A stretch of 64,000 bases of DNA from Rhizobiales bacterium CCH3-A5 (GCA_001556025.1 LSIB01000144.1:62001-126000); one strand, 5' to 3'; positions 40,407 to 50,731 are shown, counted from the stretch's first letter. Notes: generated from the letters alone by a model not told the origin. Numbers and translations: made by a program.

Positions 40407-41372
40407 ATGAGAATGACCCCGATCGCGGCGATCGCCGCCGCTCTCGCCGTTAGCGGGATGGCACCCGCAGCCGCCCAGGACAAATACCCCTCCAAGCCGA
40501 TCACCATGATCGTACCTTTCGCGGCGGGCGGCTCGTCGGACGTGATCGCGCGTCTCGTCGGCGCGGAGATGGAGCGTGTGCTCGGCCAGCGTATCGTGAT
40601 GGAGAATATGGGCGGGGCGGGCGGCGCGACCGCGCTGACGCGGGCCTCGCGGGCCGAGCCCGACGGCTACACCATCGTCATCGGCAACAGCGGCACCAAT
40701 GCCGCGTCCTATTCGATCTATCCGGACCTGAAATACACCAACGCCGATTTCGCGCCGATCGGCCTCGTCGCCAAGACGTCGCCGATGCTCGCGCTCAAGC
40801 TCGATTTCCCGGCGAAGACGCTGATGGAGTTCGTCGCCTACGCCAAGGCCAATCCCGGCAAGGTCAGCCTCGGCCATGCCGGCGTCGGCTCGTCGAACTA
40901 TCTGATCTGCCGCAACTTCGTGAAGGCTGCGGGCGTCGATGTCGCGCTGGTCAGCTACCGCGGGGCAGGGCCGGCGCTGAACGACCTCATGGGTGGCCAG
41001 ATCGACGGCGTCTGCGATGCGGCCACCTCGCTGTCGGGCGCGGTCCAGGGGGCCAAGGTCAAGGCGCTGGTCGTCGCCACGCCGGCGCGGCTGCCGAGCC
41101 TGCCCGATGTGCCGACCTCGGCTGAGGCCGGGCTGCCCGCCTTCCAGGCGCAGGGCTGGAATGCGCTGTTTGGTCCCAAGAACCTGCCGGAACCGATTAT
41201 CGCGCGGCTGAATGAGGCTTTGCGCACAGCACTTTCCAGCGAGAACCTCAAAAACCGATTCAAGGAACTATCCTCGGTGCCGCCCAATCCCGACGAGCTC
41301 ACACCAGCCTTCGTGGCCGCCATGGTGCCGGGCGAGATCGAGCGCTACAAACTGCTTTTGCAGGAGAAGTAG
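40407..41372 (+). CDS. Tripartite tricarboxylate transporter solute-binding protein (TctC/Bug family)
   Basis: The 321-residue periplasmic protein has a signal peptide (cleavage near AAAQ, residue 23). The Bug-family N-terminus follows: YPSKPITMIVPFAAGGSSDVIARLV, then ENMGGAGGATAL, which together hold a carboxylate through backbone contacts. LPDVPTSAEAGLP and the C-terminal VPPNP are also typical. The ligand is unknown. TctA and TctB membrane subunits are not encoded nearby, so this is an orphan binding protein, as is common for this family. Confidence 0.93.
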   Translation: MRMTPIAAIAAALAVSGMAPAAAQDKYPSKPITMIVPFAAGGSSDVIARLVGAEMERVLGQRIVMENMGGAGGATALTRASRAEPDGYTIVIGNSGTNAASYSIYPDLKYTNADFAPIGLVAKTSPMLALKLDFPAKTLMEFVAYAKANPGKVSLGHAGVGSSNYLICRNFVKAAGVDVALVSYRGAGPALNDLMGGQIDGVCDAATSLSGAVQGAKVKALVVATPARLPSLPDVPTSAEAGLPAFQAQGWNALFGPKNLPEPIIARLNEALRTALSSENLKNRFKELSSVPPNPDELTPAFVAAMVPGEIERYKLLLQEK

Positions 41373-41393
41373 GCGTTCCGCAGGGGACAGCCG

Positions 41394-41813
41394 TCACGCG
41401 CGATGGCGCGACAGCTCGCCGGCGAGGTCGAGCAGGGCCTCGACCGGCTGGTCCTGCAGGTCGTGCTCCGGCGAGACGCCATAGAGGCCGAAGATGAAGG
41501 CTGTGGTTTCGTCGCGCTCGGCGACGCCCATCGACCACTGCGAAAAGCCGCGTGCGCGGAGAGGCTGCTCAGCAAGAAGGCGAATACCGGTATGGCGCGG
41601 ATCGGTCACGATCCTGCCATAGGTTTCGGCGACGTCGATCTGTGCTCCCTCGAGCACCTGCGCGAACGCGCCGGGCGTCGCCAGCAGGAAGCCCGTAATG
41701 TGATTTGCGGCGTTGAGCCGGTTCGCCGTCGCGACGATGCGCCCGAGTTCCGCGGCGCGATGCCCCTCGACGAGGCGACTGCGGCTGGCATAGACAAGTC
41801 TCATCAGGCTCAT
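41394..41813 (-). CDS. BLUF-domain blue-light photoreceptor, single domain
   Basis: The 139-residue protein is essentially one FAD-binding BLUF domain. The residues of the photocycle are present: Tyr8 (RLVYASRS), Asn31, Gln52 (GAFAQVLEGA) and the Trp93-Ser-Met95 motif (FSQWSMG). GITG appears as HITGFLLAT. No effector domain is attached; the roughly 35-residue tail may be the capping helices. Such short BLUF proteins act by contacting partner proteins, which are not evident here. The start ATG follows AGGAG on the minus strand. It faces the TctC gene tail to tail and degP head to head. Confidence 0.93.
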   Translation of the reverse strand: MSLMRLVYASRSRLVEGHRAAELGRIVATANRLNAANHITGFLLATPGAFAQVLEGAQIDVAETYGRIVTDPRHTGIRLLAEQPLRARGFSQWSMGVAERDETTAFIFGLYGVSPEHDLQDQPVEALLDLAGELSRHRA

Positions 41814-41967
41814 GGCCTGCTCCTCTGGCTGTGGCTGCTGGAGCGTCCGGCTGGATGGCCACGTTCCGGGATGGAAGCTCCCGGCAGGGCCGGTTCAGGG
41901 GTCGAGCCGATGGATTGACCATGAACGAACGCAAATCGGGCGATTTTGTTTCAGACAGAGGCTTGGC

Positions 41968-43401
41968 ATGACCGATCGGCGCATCTCTTTTCCGGCCTGG
42001 GGGCTTGCGGCCATGCTCGCCGCGCTGCTGGTCGGCACCGGCCTGCCGCTCTCCGCGCTCGGCCAGGTGAAGCAGACTCCCGAAACGCGCCAGCAAATCT
42101 CGCTGTCTTTCGCGCCAGTGGTGAAGCAGACGGCCGGCGCGGTGGTGAACGTCTATGGCGCGCGCGTCGAGAAGCAGCCGCGCAACCCCTTCATGGACGA
42201 CCCGTTCTTCCGCCGCTTCTTCGGCGATCGTGGGTTCGGCGTGCCGCAGGAGCGAGTGCAGCGCTCGCTGGGGTCTGGCGTGGTGGTCGATGCGAGCGGG
42301 CTCGTCGTCACCAACAACCACGTGATCGAGGGCATGAGTGAGGTCAAGGTCGCCTTCGCCGATAAGCGCGAGATGGAGGCGACGATCCTGCTGCGCGATC
42401 CGCGCACCGATCTCGCCATCCTTAAGCTCAAGGGCGCCAAAGATCTGAGCCCGATCGAACTTGGCGATTCCGACAGGGTCGAGATCGGCGATCTCGTGCT
42501 GGCGATCGGCAATCCCTTCGGCGTCGGCCAGACGGTGACGCAAGGCATCGTCTCGGCGCTGGCGCGCACGCAGATCGGCGTCGGCGACGCACAGTCCTTC
42601 ATCCAGACCGACGCCGCGATCAATCCCGGCAATTCCGGCGGCGCGCTGGTCGACATGCAAGGGCGGGTCATCGGCATCAACACCGCGATCTTTTCGCGTT
42701 CGGGCGGCAGCCACGGCATCGGCTTCGCCATTCCCGCCGCAATGGTGAAGGTCGTGGTCGAGAGCGCGAAATCCGGCGCGACGACGGTCCGTCGTCCGTG
42801 GTTCGGCGCGAGGCTGCAGGTGCTCACCGCCGATGTCGCCGACGGGCTCGGTCTCGACCGGCCGGCGGGCTCCGTCGTCGCCAGCGTTGTCGAGAAAGGA
42901 CCGGCCTCGGAAGCGGGCCTGCGCCGCTCGGACGTGATCCTGGCGGTCGATGGGGTCGCGGTCGATGATCCGGAGGCGTTCGGCTACCGCTTCGCGACGC
43001 GGCCGCTCGGCGGCGTGGCTTCGCTCAGCGTGCTGCGGGGCGGCCGGCGCATCGTCGTGCCGGTCAAGCTCGGACCCGCGCCCGAGACGCGCCCGCGCGA
43101 TCCCGTCCTGCTCTCCAGCCGCTCGCCGCTTGCGGGTATCACGGCGCTGAACCTGTCGCCCGCCGTCGCCGAGGAGCTTTCGATCGACACCGTCAGCGAG
43201 GGGGTCGTCGTCGCCGAGGTCGAGGAGGGCAGCACGGCCGCGCGCGTCGGCTTCCAGAAGGGCGACATCGTCCAGGCGATCAATGGCGACCGCATCGCGA
43301 CGACGCGCGAACTCGACGCTGTGCTGAAGGAGCGCAAGCGGCAATGGGAGGTGACGATCTCGCGCGCCGGGCAGAGTGTGACCTCGGTCTTCCCCGGGTG
43401 A
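41968..43401 (+). CDS. DegP/HtrA-type periplasmic serine protease
   Basis: The 477-residue protein has an N-terminal membrane anchor or signal (about residues 10-30), a trypsin-like domain and two PDZ domains. The catalytic triad is complete: His118 (TNNHVIEG), Asp148 (RTDLAIL) and Ser223 (NPGNSGGALV). A Pro/Phe/Arg-rich loop (RNPFMDDPFFRRFFGD) before the catalytic core matches the LA-loop of this family. The PDZ domains (about 275-370, 385-470) have GSVVASVVEKGPASEAGL and EEGSTAARVGFQKGDIV. It degrades or refolds misfolded envelope proteins. The end overlaps the rarA start (GTGA). Confidence 0.95.
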   Translation: MTDRRISFPAWGLAAMLAALLVGTGLPLSALGQVKQTPETRQQISLSFAPVVKQTAGAVVNVYGARVEKQPRNPFMDDPFFRRFFGDRGFGVPQERVQRSLGSGVVVDASGLVVTNNHVIEGMSEVKVAFADKREMEATILLRDPRTDLAILKLKGAKDLSPIELGDSDRVEIGDLVLAIGNPFGVGQTVTQGIVSALARTQIGVGDAQSFIQTDAAINPGNSGGALVDMQGRVIGINTAIFSRSGGSHGIGFAIPAAMVKVVVESAKSGATTVRRPWFGARLQVLTADVADGLGLDRPAGSVVASVVEKGPASEAGLRRSDVILAVDGVAVDDPEAFGYRFATRPLGGVASLSVLRGGRRIVVPVKLGPAPETRPRDPVLLSSRSPLAGITALNLSPAVAEELSIDTVSEGVVVAEVEEGSTAARVGFQKGDIVQAINGDRIATTRELDAVLKERKRQWEVTISRAGQSVTSVFPG

Positions 43402-44705
43402 GCGACCTCTTCTCCGCTGCGGGCCTCGATAAATCCGGCCCACGCCCGCTCGCTGACCGCTTGCGGCCGACGACACTGGCGGAGGTCGCCGGGCAGGAGC
43501 ACCTTACCGGGCCGGACGGCGCGCTGACCCGGCTCGTTGCCTCGGGCTCGCTCGGCAGCCTGATTTTCTGGGGACCGCCCGGCACCGGCAAGACCACCGT
43601 GGCGCGGCTGCTGGCGGGGCAGGTCGATCTCGGTTTCGAGCAGATTTCCGCGATCTTTTCGGGCGTCGCCGATCTCAAAAAGGTGTTCGAGCAGGCGCGC
43701 GGCCGCAGGCTCGGCGGCAAGGGCACTCTTCTCTTCGTCGACGAAATCCACCGCTTCAACCGGGCCCAGCAGGACGCATTTCTGCCGGTGATGGAGGACG
43801 GCACGATCACGCTCGTTGGCGCGACGACCGAGAACCCATCCTTCGCTCTCAACGCCGCGCTGCTGTCGCGCGCCCGCGTTTTGACCTTCAAGGCGCTGGA
43901 CGAGGGGTCGCTGCTTTTCCTGCTCGGCCGCGCCGAATTGCTGGAGAACCGCGAGCTGCCGCTGACGGCCGAGGCGCGCTTGCAGCTCGCGCGCTTCGCC
44001 GATGGCGACGGGCGCGCCATGCTGACGCTCGCCGAGGAGATCTGGCGCGCGGCCAAGCCGGGCGAAATCTTCGACGAGGCGGGCTTGAGCGAGGTGATCC
44101 AGCGCCGCGCGCCGATCTACGACAAGGCGCAGGACGGGCACTACAACCTCATCTCGGCGCTCCACAAGACGATCCGGGGCTCCGACCCCGATGCGGCGCT
44201 CTACTACTTTGCCCGCATGCTCGACGCCGGCGAGGACCCGCGCTTCCTGGCGCGGCGGCTGGTGCGGATGGCGGTGGAGGATATCGGGCTCGCCGACCCC
44301 CACGCGCTGGTCCATGCGCGCGCGGCAGCGGAAACCTATGAGCAGCTCGGCACGCCGGAGGGCGAACTCGCGCTCGCCAACACGGTGATCTACCTCGCGA
44401 CCGCGCCGAAATCGAACGCGGCCTACACCGCTTACAAGGCGGCGCGGCGCGTGGCGAAGGAGCGCGGCTCGCTGACCCCGCCCAAGACCATCCTGAACGC
44501 GCCGACGAAGTTGATGAAGGAGGAGGGCTACGGCGCGGACTACGCCTATGACCACGACGCGCCGGACGCGTTTTCGGGGCAGGATTACTGGCCCGAGGCG
44601 CTGGGGAGGCAGGTGTTCTACGACCCGCCGGAGCGCGGCTTCGAGCGCGAGATCAGACAGCGACTGGAGTATTGGGCCAAGTTGCGGGATGAGCGAGGCG
44701 AATAG
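43398..44705 (+). CDS. rarA: Replication-associated recombination protein A (MgsA/RarA AAA+ ATPase)
   Basis: The 435-residue clamp-loader-like ATPase has Walker A GPPGTGKT (residues 59-66), Walker B LLFVDEIHRFN and sensor GATTENPSF. The C-terminal tetramerisation domain includes APKSNAAYTAYKAA and DPPERGFEREI. It acts at stalled replication forks and on single-strand DNA ends. GTG 43398 overlaps the protease stop, so I prefer it to the upstream ATG, which lies inside the protease gene. The degP-rarA coupling is common in Rhizobiales. Confidence 0.95.
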   Translation: MSDLFSAAGLDKSGPRPLADRLRPTTLAEVAGQEHLTGPDGALTRLVASGSLGSLIFWGPPGTGKTTVARLLAGQVDLGFEQISAIFSGVADLKKVFEQARGRRLGGKGTLLFVDEIHRFNRAQQDAFLPVMEDGTITLVGATTENPSFALNAALLSRARVLTFKALDEGSLLFLLGRAELLENRELPLTAEARLQLARFADGDGRAMLTLAEEIWRAAKPGEIFDEAGLSEVIQRRAPIYDKAQDGHYNLISALHKTIRGSDPDAALYYFARMLDAGEDPRFLARRLVRMAVEDIGLADPHALVHARAAAETYEQLGTPEGELALANTVIYLATAPKSNAAYTAYKAARRVAKERGSLTPPKTILNAPTKLMKEEGYGADYAYDHDAPDAFSGQDYWPEALGRQVFYDPPERGFEREIRQRLEYWAKLRDERGE

Positions 44706-44709
44706 GGCG

Positions 44710-44742
44710 CTCTTCCTTCTCCCCTGAGCCGAGAAGGAAGAG
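44710..44742. repeat. 12-bp palindrome between rarA and crcB
   Basis: CTCTTCCTTCTC (44710-44721) is the exact reverse complement of 44731-44742, with a 9-nt loop. It shares the CCTTCTC/GAGAAGG word with the repeats near 57365 and 58064. No T-tract; it may act as a weak terminator or be a dispersed repeat. Confidence 0.55.
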
Positions 44743-44778
44743 ATTGTGCCCCGTCCTCCCACGCCCTATGCCATCCCC

Positions 44779-45162
44779 ATGACCTCCACGTTTCTCGTCT
44801 TTCTCGGCGCCGGCATCGGCGGCGTGCTGCGGCACGGCGTCAACCTCGTTTCGCCGCGCTGGCTCGGCGCCGGCTTTCCCTATGGCACGCTCGCGATCAA
44901 CGTCGTCGGCTCGGGGCTAATGGGCGTGGTCGTCGGCTGGTTCGCCTTCAAGGCGGGCGAGGGCTGGTCTCCCGAGCTCAGGGTGTTTCTCACAACGGGC
45001 ATTCTCGGCGGCTTCACGACTTTCTCAGCCTTCTCGCTCGACGCGATCCTGCTGTGGCAGCGCGGCGAGGCGATTCTGGCGGCGACCTATGTCTTCGCCT
45101 CGGTCGGCGTTTCGCTGGCGGCGCTGGTCGGCGGGCTTGCGATCATGCGGGGGCTGACATGA
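44779..45162 (+). CDS. crcB: Fluoride efflux channel CrcB/Fluc
   Basis: The 127-residue membrane protein has four helices and dimerises into a fluoride channel. Motifs: GAGIGGVLRHGVN, FPYGTLAINVVGSGLMGV with the pore asparagine, and TGILGGFTTFSAFSLD carrying the phenylalanine box and the TTFSTF-like motif. ATG 44779 gives the family length; a GTG at 44746 would add a proline-rich tail. No fluoride riboswitch can fit in the short upstream gap. The stop overlaps the next start (ATGA). Confidence 0.93.
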   Translation: MTSTFLVFLGAGIGGVLRHGVNLVSPRWLGAGFPYGTLAINVVGSGLMGVVVGWFAFKAGEGWSPELRVFLTTGILGGFTTFSAFSLDAILLWQRGEAILAATYVFASVGVSLAALVGGLAIMRGLT

Positions 45163-46517
45163 GGACCGGCGGCAAGGGTGAGGGCGGCAAGGGAACGGGA
45201 GGCCCGAAAGGCAAGGGCCCTTCTCGCGGCGGCAGGCCGCCGGCTCCGGGCGCACCCAAGGGCAAGCACCTAGGCCATGACGCGCGCCGTCCGGCCCGCG
45301 CCTCGGGGCAGCCCCGGTCGGAGCGGGACGAGCGCGTCATCCGCACCGAGCCGACGCGCAATCCCAGACCGCGCCGCGATGCACCGAGGACCGGCGATCC
45401 CCGTATCGCCGAAACGCCGGAGGCGGCGGGGCCGCGCAAATCCGCCTCACTACGCAAGCTGCCCGTCACCGCTGCGCCGACTCGCGCGGAGGTAAAAGCC
45501 GAAACCGCGCAGGTGCTGGCGACCGGCGTGCAGCAGCTCGTTGTCACGGCGGACGAAAACGAGATGCGCATCGACCGTTTTCTCGAAAGCCGGTTCCCGC
45601 AGCTCTCCTTCAGCCACATCCAGCGCATCGTCCGGAAGGGCGAATTGCGGGTCAACGGTAAGCGCGCCGACAGCAAGGACCGGCTGGAGGCGGGCCAGAC
45701 CGTGCGCATTCCGCCGCTGAGGCTCGATCCACAGGAGCAGCGCCCGCGCTCGCTCAAGGCCGACGACGACACGCTCGGCTTCCTGCGCTCGATCACGCTC
45801 TACGAGGATGACGACGTCATCGTGCTGAACAAGCCGGCGGGCCTCGCTGTTCAAGGAGGCTCGGGCACCACGCGCCATGTCGACCAGATGTTGGACGCGA
45901 TGACGGGCAAGGACGGGCAGAAGCCGCGCCTGGTCCATCGGCTCGACAAGGACACGGCGGGCTGCCTCGTCATCGCGAAATCCCGCTTTGCCGCCGCGAC
46001 GCTGGCAAAAACCTTCCGCTCGCGCTCGGCGCGCAAGGTCTATTGGGCGCTGGTCGCCGGCGTGCCGCGCGTGCGTCAGGGCCGGGTTTCGACCTATCTC
46101 TCCCGCGAGGAGGCCTATGACGGCGACCAGCGCATGGCAGTAGCCCAGCATGGCGACGACGGCGCGATGCATGCCGTGACCTATTATGCCGTGGTCGAGA
46201 CGGCGGCGCAGAAGCTCGCATGGCTCTCGCTCAAGCCGGTGACCGGGAGGACGCACCAGTTGCGCGCGCATGCCGCCCATATCGGCCATCCGATCGTCGG
46301 CGATCCGAAATATTTCAACATCAAGAACTGGGAGATGCCCGGCGGCATCCAGAACAAGCTGCATCTGCTGGCGCGGCGGATCGTGCTGCCGCATCCGCGC
46401 GGGAAGGGGACGATCGACGTCAGCGCGCCGCTGCCGCCGCATATGCGCCAGTCCTGGAACCTGCTCGGCTTCGAGGACGCGCATTACGACCCGATCGTCG
46501 ACGCACCGGACGAATAG
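45159..46517 (+). CDS. rluC: RluA/RluC-family 23S rRNA pseudouridine synthase with a long basic N-terminal extension
   Basis: The 452-residue protein has an S4 RNA-binding domain (about residues 128-185, RIDRFLESRFPQLSFSHIQR) and the catalytic domain with the RluA signature HRLDKDTAGCLV; Asp263 is the catalytic aspartate. RTHQLRAHAAHIGHPIVGD is motif III. Residues 1-120 are Gly, Arg, Lys and Pro-rich, probably disordered, and unlike E. coli RluC. RluC converts three uridines near the peptidyl transferase centre; the symbol is a best match within the family. Translationally coupled to crcB. Confidence 0.88.
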   Translation: MRTGGKGEGGKGTGGPKGKGPSRGGRPPAPGAPKGKHLGHDARRPARASGQPRSERDERVIRTEPTRNPRPRRDAPRTGDPRIAETPEAAGPRKSASLRKLPVTAAPTRAEVKAETAQVLATGVQQLVVTADENEMRIDRFLESRFPQLSFSHIQRIVRKGELRVNGKRADSKDRLEAGQTVRIPPLRLDPQEQRPRSLKADDDTLGFLRSITLYEDDDVIVLNKPAGLAVQGGSGTTRHVDQMLDAMTGKDGQKPRLVHRLDKDTAGCLVIAKSRFAAATLAKTFRSRSARKVYWALVAGVPRVRQGRVSTYLSREEAYDGDQRMAVAQHGDDGAMHAVTYYAVVETAAQKLAWLSLKPVTGRTHQLRAHAAHIGHPIVGDPKYFNIKNWEMPGGIQNKLHLLARRIVLPHPRGKGTIDVSAPLPPHMRQSWNLLGFEDAHYDPIVDAPDE

Positions 46518-46552
46518 GAACGAAACGCGGCAACGCCTGACGAAACGTAAGA

Positions 46553-46567
46553 GAACAGTTGCGGAAC
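46553..46567 (+). promoter_or_regulatory. LexA (SOS) box 1, GAAC-N7-GAAC
   Basis: GAAC at 46553-46556 and GAAC at 46564-46567 match the alphaproteobacterial LexA consensus exactly (direct repeat, 11-nt period). The box covers the -35 element of the promoter at 46559. Confidence 0.7.
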
Positions 46568-46587
46568 AAATTGGATTGTGTTCTAAT
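46559..46587 (+). promoter_or_regulatory. Sigma-70 promoter overlapped by two LexA boxes
   Basis: TTGCGG (46559-46564), a 17-nt spacer and TCTAAT (46582-46587) form a good promoter; the -10 matches five of six consensus bases. Transcription would begin near 46594, about 25 nt before the start codon of the PsiF-like gene. The region is strikingly AT-rich for this genome. Confidence 0.7.
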
Positions 46588-46594
46588 TTTGTTC
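46580..46594 (+). promoter_or_regulatory. LexA (SOS) box 2, GTTC-N7-GTTC
   Basis: GTTC at 46580-46583 and GTTC at 46591-46594 match the consensus exactly and cover the -10 element. The outer arms also form an 8-bp inverted repeat, GGAACAAA (46563-46570) and TTTGTTCC (46588-46595). Two intact boxes on one promoter predict tight SOS repression. Confidence 0.75.
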
Positions 46595-46618
46595 CCGCTC
46601 TCTGACGCAGGTGCTCCG

Positions 46619-47122
46619 ATGATCCGTTTCGTTTCCGTGCTTGCCGGCCTGTCTCTTTCCATCGTCGCTATTCAGCCGATCGCTGCCCAGACGGCACAGC
46701 CACGTCCCGCGGTAGCCGCTGCCGCAACCTCGGCCGACGACCCCATTCCTCGCGCCGCGCGCGCAAAAGCCCGTCAGGAATGCCTGTCCGACAATGTCGC
46801 GCTGTCGGGCGAGGATCTGCGCGGTGCAATGCGCGTGTGCATGCAGGCGAAGTTTCCCGGCATCCAGCTTTATGCCCGCGACGGTCTGACGCGAGACGGC
46901 AAGCCGACGGCGGCGACGGCGCGCGCCGCCTGCAAGACCGAGGTCGACGCGCAGGGCCTGTCGGGCTCTGCCCGCACGGCCGCACTTGTCGCCTGCTTCA
47001 ACGGGAAGCGGCCCGATCTCGCGGCTTTGGCCGAATGCCGCAAGGACGGCAGGGCGAAAGGGCTGGATGGAGATGCCCTGCGCAACGCCGTCAACGACTG
47101 CGTTCGCAGCCGGCAGTCCTGA
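46619..47122 (+). CDS. Exported protein with three PsiF-like cysteine repeats, predicted SOS-regulated
   Basis: The 167-residue protein has a signal peptide (residues 1-23, ending IAAQ). Three repeats of about 22 residues each open and close with cysteine: C55-C74, C105-C126 and C140-C161. Their shared pattern (C-x5-x-GL-x-G-x2-R-x-A-x4-C, for example CRKDGRAKGLDGDALRNAV) resembles the PsiF repeat of phosphate-starvation protein PsiF, whose function is unknown. The three cysteine pairs suit disulfides in the periplasm. ATG 46619 was chosen over 46559, which lies in the promoter. Upstream are two LexA boxes; downstream is a HAD phosphatase gene. Confidence 0.75.
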   Translation: MIRFVSVLAGLSLSIVAIQPIAAQTAQPRPAVAAAATSADDPIPRAARAKARQECLSDNVALSGEDLRGAMRVCMQAKFPGIQLYARDGLTRDGKPTAATARAACKTEVDAQGLSGSARTAALVACFNGKRPDLAALAECRKDGRAKGLDGDALRNAVNDCVRSRQS

Positions 47123-47204
47123 GTTTGGGGTCCGGCGCGCCGCGCATGAGCGGCGCGCGCCCGTCTCGATGGCGATGCGCGTCGATCCGCGCTACGGCGT
47201 CGGC

Positions 47205-47930
47205 ATGGATCTCGTCATTTTCGACCTCGACGGCACGCTGATCGATTCAGAAGCCATTATCCTTGGCGCGCAGATCGAGACCTTCACGCAATGCGGGCTG
47301 GTTCATCCGGGCCGCGAGGCGGGCCTTGGCGTTGTCGGGCTGACGCTCGACATCGCGCTGATGCAATTGGCAGGGCTTCAGCAGCCCGATGACCGGCTGA
47401 CGGCGACCTACAAGCACGTCTTCAACGCGATGCGCCATCGCGCTGAAACCGATCCTGCGCTGGACGAGCCGCTGTATCCCGGCGTCGCCGCGATGCTGGC
47501 TTCACTGAAGGCGCGACCGGGCCTCAAGCTCGGCATCGCGACGGGAAAGTCGCGGCGCGGGGCCGACTACATTGTCGAGCGGCATGGTTGGGAGGGGATT
47601 TTCGCCACGATCCAGACTGCCGACGACGCGCCGTCGAAGCCTGATCCGGGCATGATCCTGCGGGCGCTGGCCGAGACCGGAGCCGCGCCTGAACGCACCG
47701 CGATGGTCGGCGACTCGTCCTTCGACATCGAGATGGCGATCGCCGCCGGTGTCGTGCCTGTGGCGGTGTCATGGGGCTTCCAGCCGCTGGCGCGGTTGCA
47801 GGCGCTGGGCGCGCGCTTCACGATCTCGCAGGCATCGGAACTGCCGGTTCTGATCGAGGAGTTGGCGCAAGATGCGACTTGCCGAATTGGAAATGCGTCC
47901 GGCCAAGAGATGCTTTCCAAAATCCTATAG
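47205..47930 (+). CDS. HAD-superfamily hydrolase (phosphoglycolate phosphatase-like)
   Basis: The 241-residue cytoplasmic enzyme has motif I FDLDGTLID (nucleophile Asp7 and Asp9), motif II at IATGKS, the motif III lysine in SKPDPGM, and motif IV MVGDSSFDIEMAIAAG. The helical cap between motifs I and II is of the phosphoglycolate phosphatase type. Substrate is unknown. ATG 47205 starts four residues before motif I as is usual; ATGs at 47169 and 47175 are possible alternatives, and no start has a strong ribosome site. Confidence 0.88.
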   Translation: MDLVIFDLDGTLIDSEAIILGAQIETFTQCGLVHPGREAGLGVVGLTLDIALMQLAGLQQPDDRLTATYKHVFNAMRHRAETDPALDEPLYPGVAAMLASLKARPGLKLGIATGKSRRGADYIVERHGWEGIFATIQTADDAPSKPDPGMILRALAETGAAPERTAMVGDSSFDIEMAIAAGVVPVAVSWGFQPLARLQALGARFTISQASELPVLIEELAQDATCRIGNASGQEMLSKIL

Positions 47931-48080
47931 TCATCTTTGCGCAACCATCTCGGATCAGACCCGTTTAACCTGAATATCCGTTCAGACATCGGCATTAACC
48001 TCCTGCTGGGAAGCGGCTCCCATAGTGTTCCTGCAACAGGGACATACCGGCACAAAACAAAGCCGGACAGGGGTTGAATT

Positions 48081-48518
48081 ATGATTGGTCATGAGCTTCG
48101 TGAATTCGTCGATCGTGTGCTGGATCAGCGCATGATCGACGAAGAAGACGTCAAGATGCTTCAGCGCAACGTCATCGTCGATGGCAGCCTCAGCCGGGAT
48201 GTGATCGATGTGCTGATCGCGCTCGACCGCGCCGTCAGCGAGAGCTGCAGCGCCTTTGCCGATTATCTCGTCGCGCTGGTCGTCGATTACGCCGTCTGGG
48301 AGAGCCGCCCGACCGGCGTCATCGATCGCGACAAGGCGCATTGGCTGGTCACGACGCTCTCGGCCGGCGATGGACCGACCGCGACAGCCCAGCGCATCGC
48401 CTTTGAGATCGTCCGCGAGGCGGAACGCTGCGACGAAGCGCTGCTGGGCTTTGCCCTGCGCAAGGGCGCGGCCAAGCCGCGCGGCTTCGACGCCGGTCGT
48501 ATCCTGCTCGCGAGCTGA
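48081..48518 (+). CDS. Conserved protein of unknown function (acidic, helical)
   Basis: The 145-residue protein is acidic and probably all-helical, with no signal peptide or membrane segment. It contains two DG-x-(L/I)-x-R/D-like stretches (VDGSLSRDVIDVL, GVIDRDKAHWLV) and a central FADYLVALVVDYAVWESRPTG. The layout recalls an alphaproteobacterial family of small helical proteins of unknown function, in which a DY-x-V-x4-P-x-G motif precedes a second helical half. I cannot name a function. The upstream 150 nt hold two TTAACC words but no correctly spaced CtrA box. Confidence 0.7.
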   Translation: MIGHELREFVDRVLDQRMIDEEDVKMLQRNVIVDGSLSRDVIDVLIALDRAVSESCSAFADYLVALVVDYAVWESRPTGVIDRDKAHWLVTTLSAGDGPTATAQRIAFEIVREAERCDEALLGFALRKGAAKPRGFDAGRILLAS

Positions 48519-48534
48519 GAGCACGAGACGGGTC

Positions 48535-48558
48535 GCGATCGGGCATGTGCCCGATCGC
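48535..48558 (+). terminator. Stem-loop after the 145-residue gene
   Basis: The perfect 10-bp stem GCGATCGGGC/GCCCGATCGC with an ATGT loop starts 17 nt after the stop codon. No T-tract, so termination would need Rho or be partial. Confidence 0.45.
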
Positions 48559-48706
48559 TGAGGTGGCATCCGGCTTTTCGGGCCGTCCTGCGACTTGCCA
48601 GCGGCCAAACTTTTGCATCAATGGACGCCGGCTGCGGCGTCGCATAAACCCCGGCTGTGACTTGGTCTTTGTGACTTGGCCTTTTGGCCGCCGGGAGACG
48701 CAGCCG

Positions 48707-50731
<2,025 letters not shown>

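Noticed and set aside
40407..41372. Complete TctABC transporter
   Set aside because: Only the binding protein is present; the next genes are a BLUF protein and a protease.
44706..44778. Fluoride riboswitch before crcB
   Set aside because: The gap is too short and is filled by a plain palindrome.
47931..48080. Two TTAACC words upstream of the 145-residue gene as a CtrA site
   Set aside because: They are about 30 nt apart and neither has a partner TTAA at seven bases.
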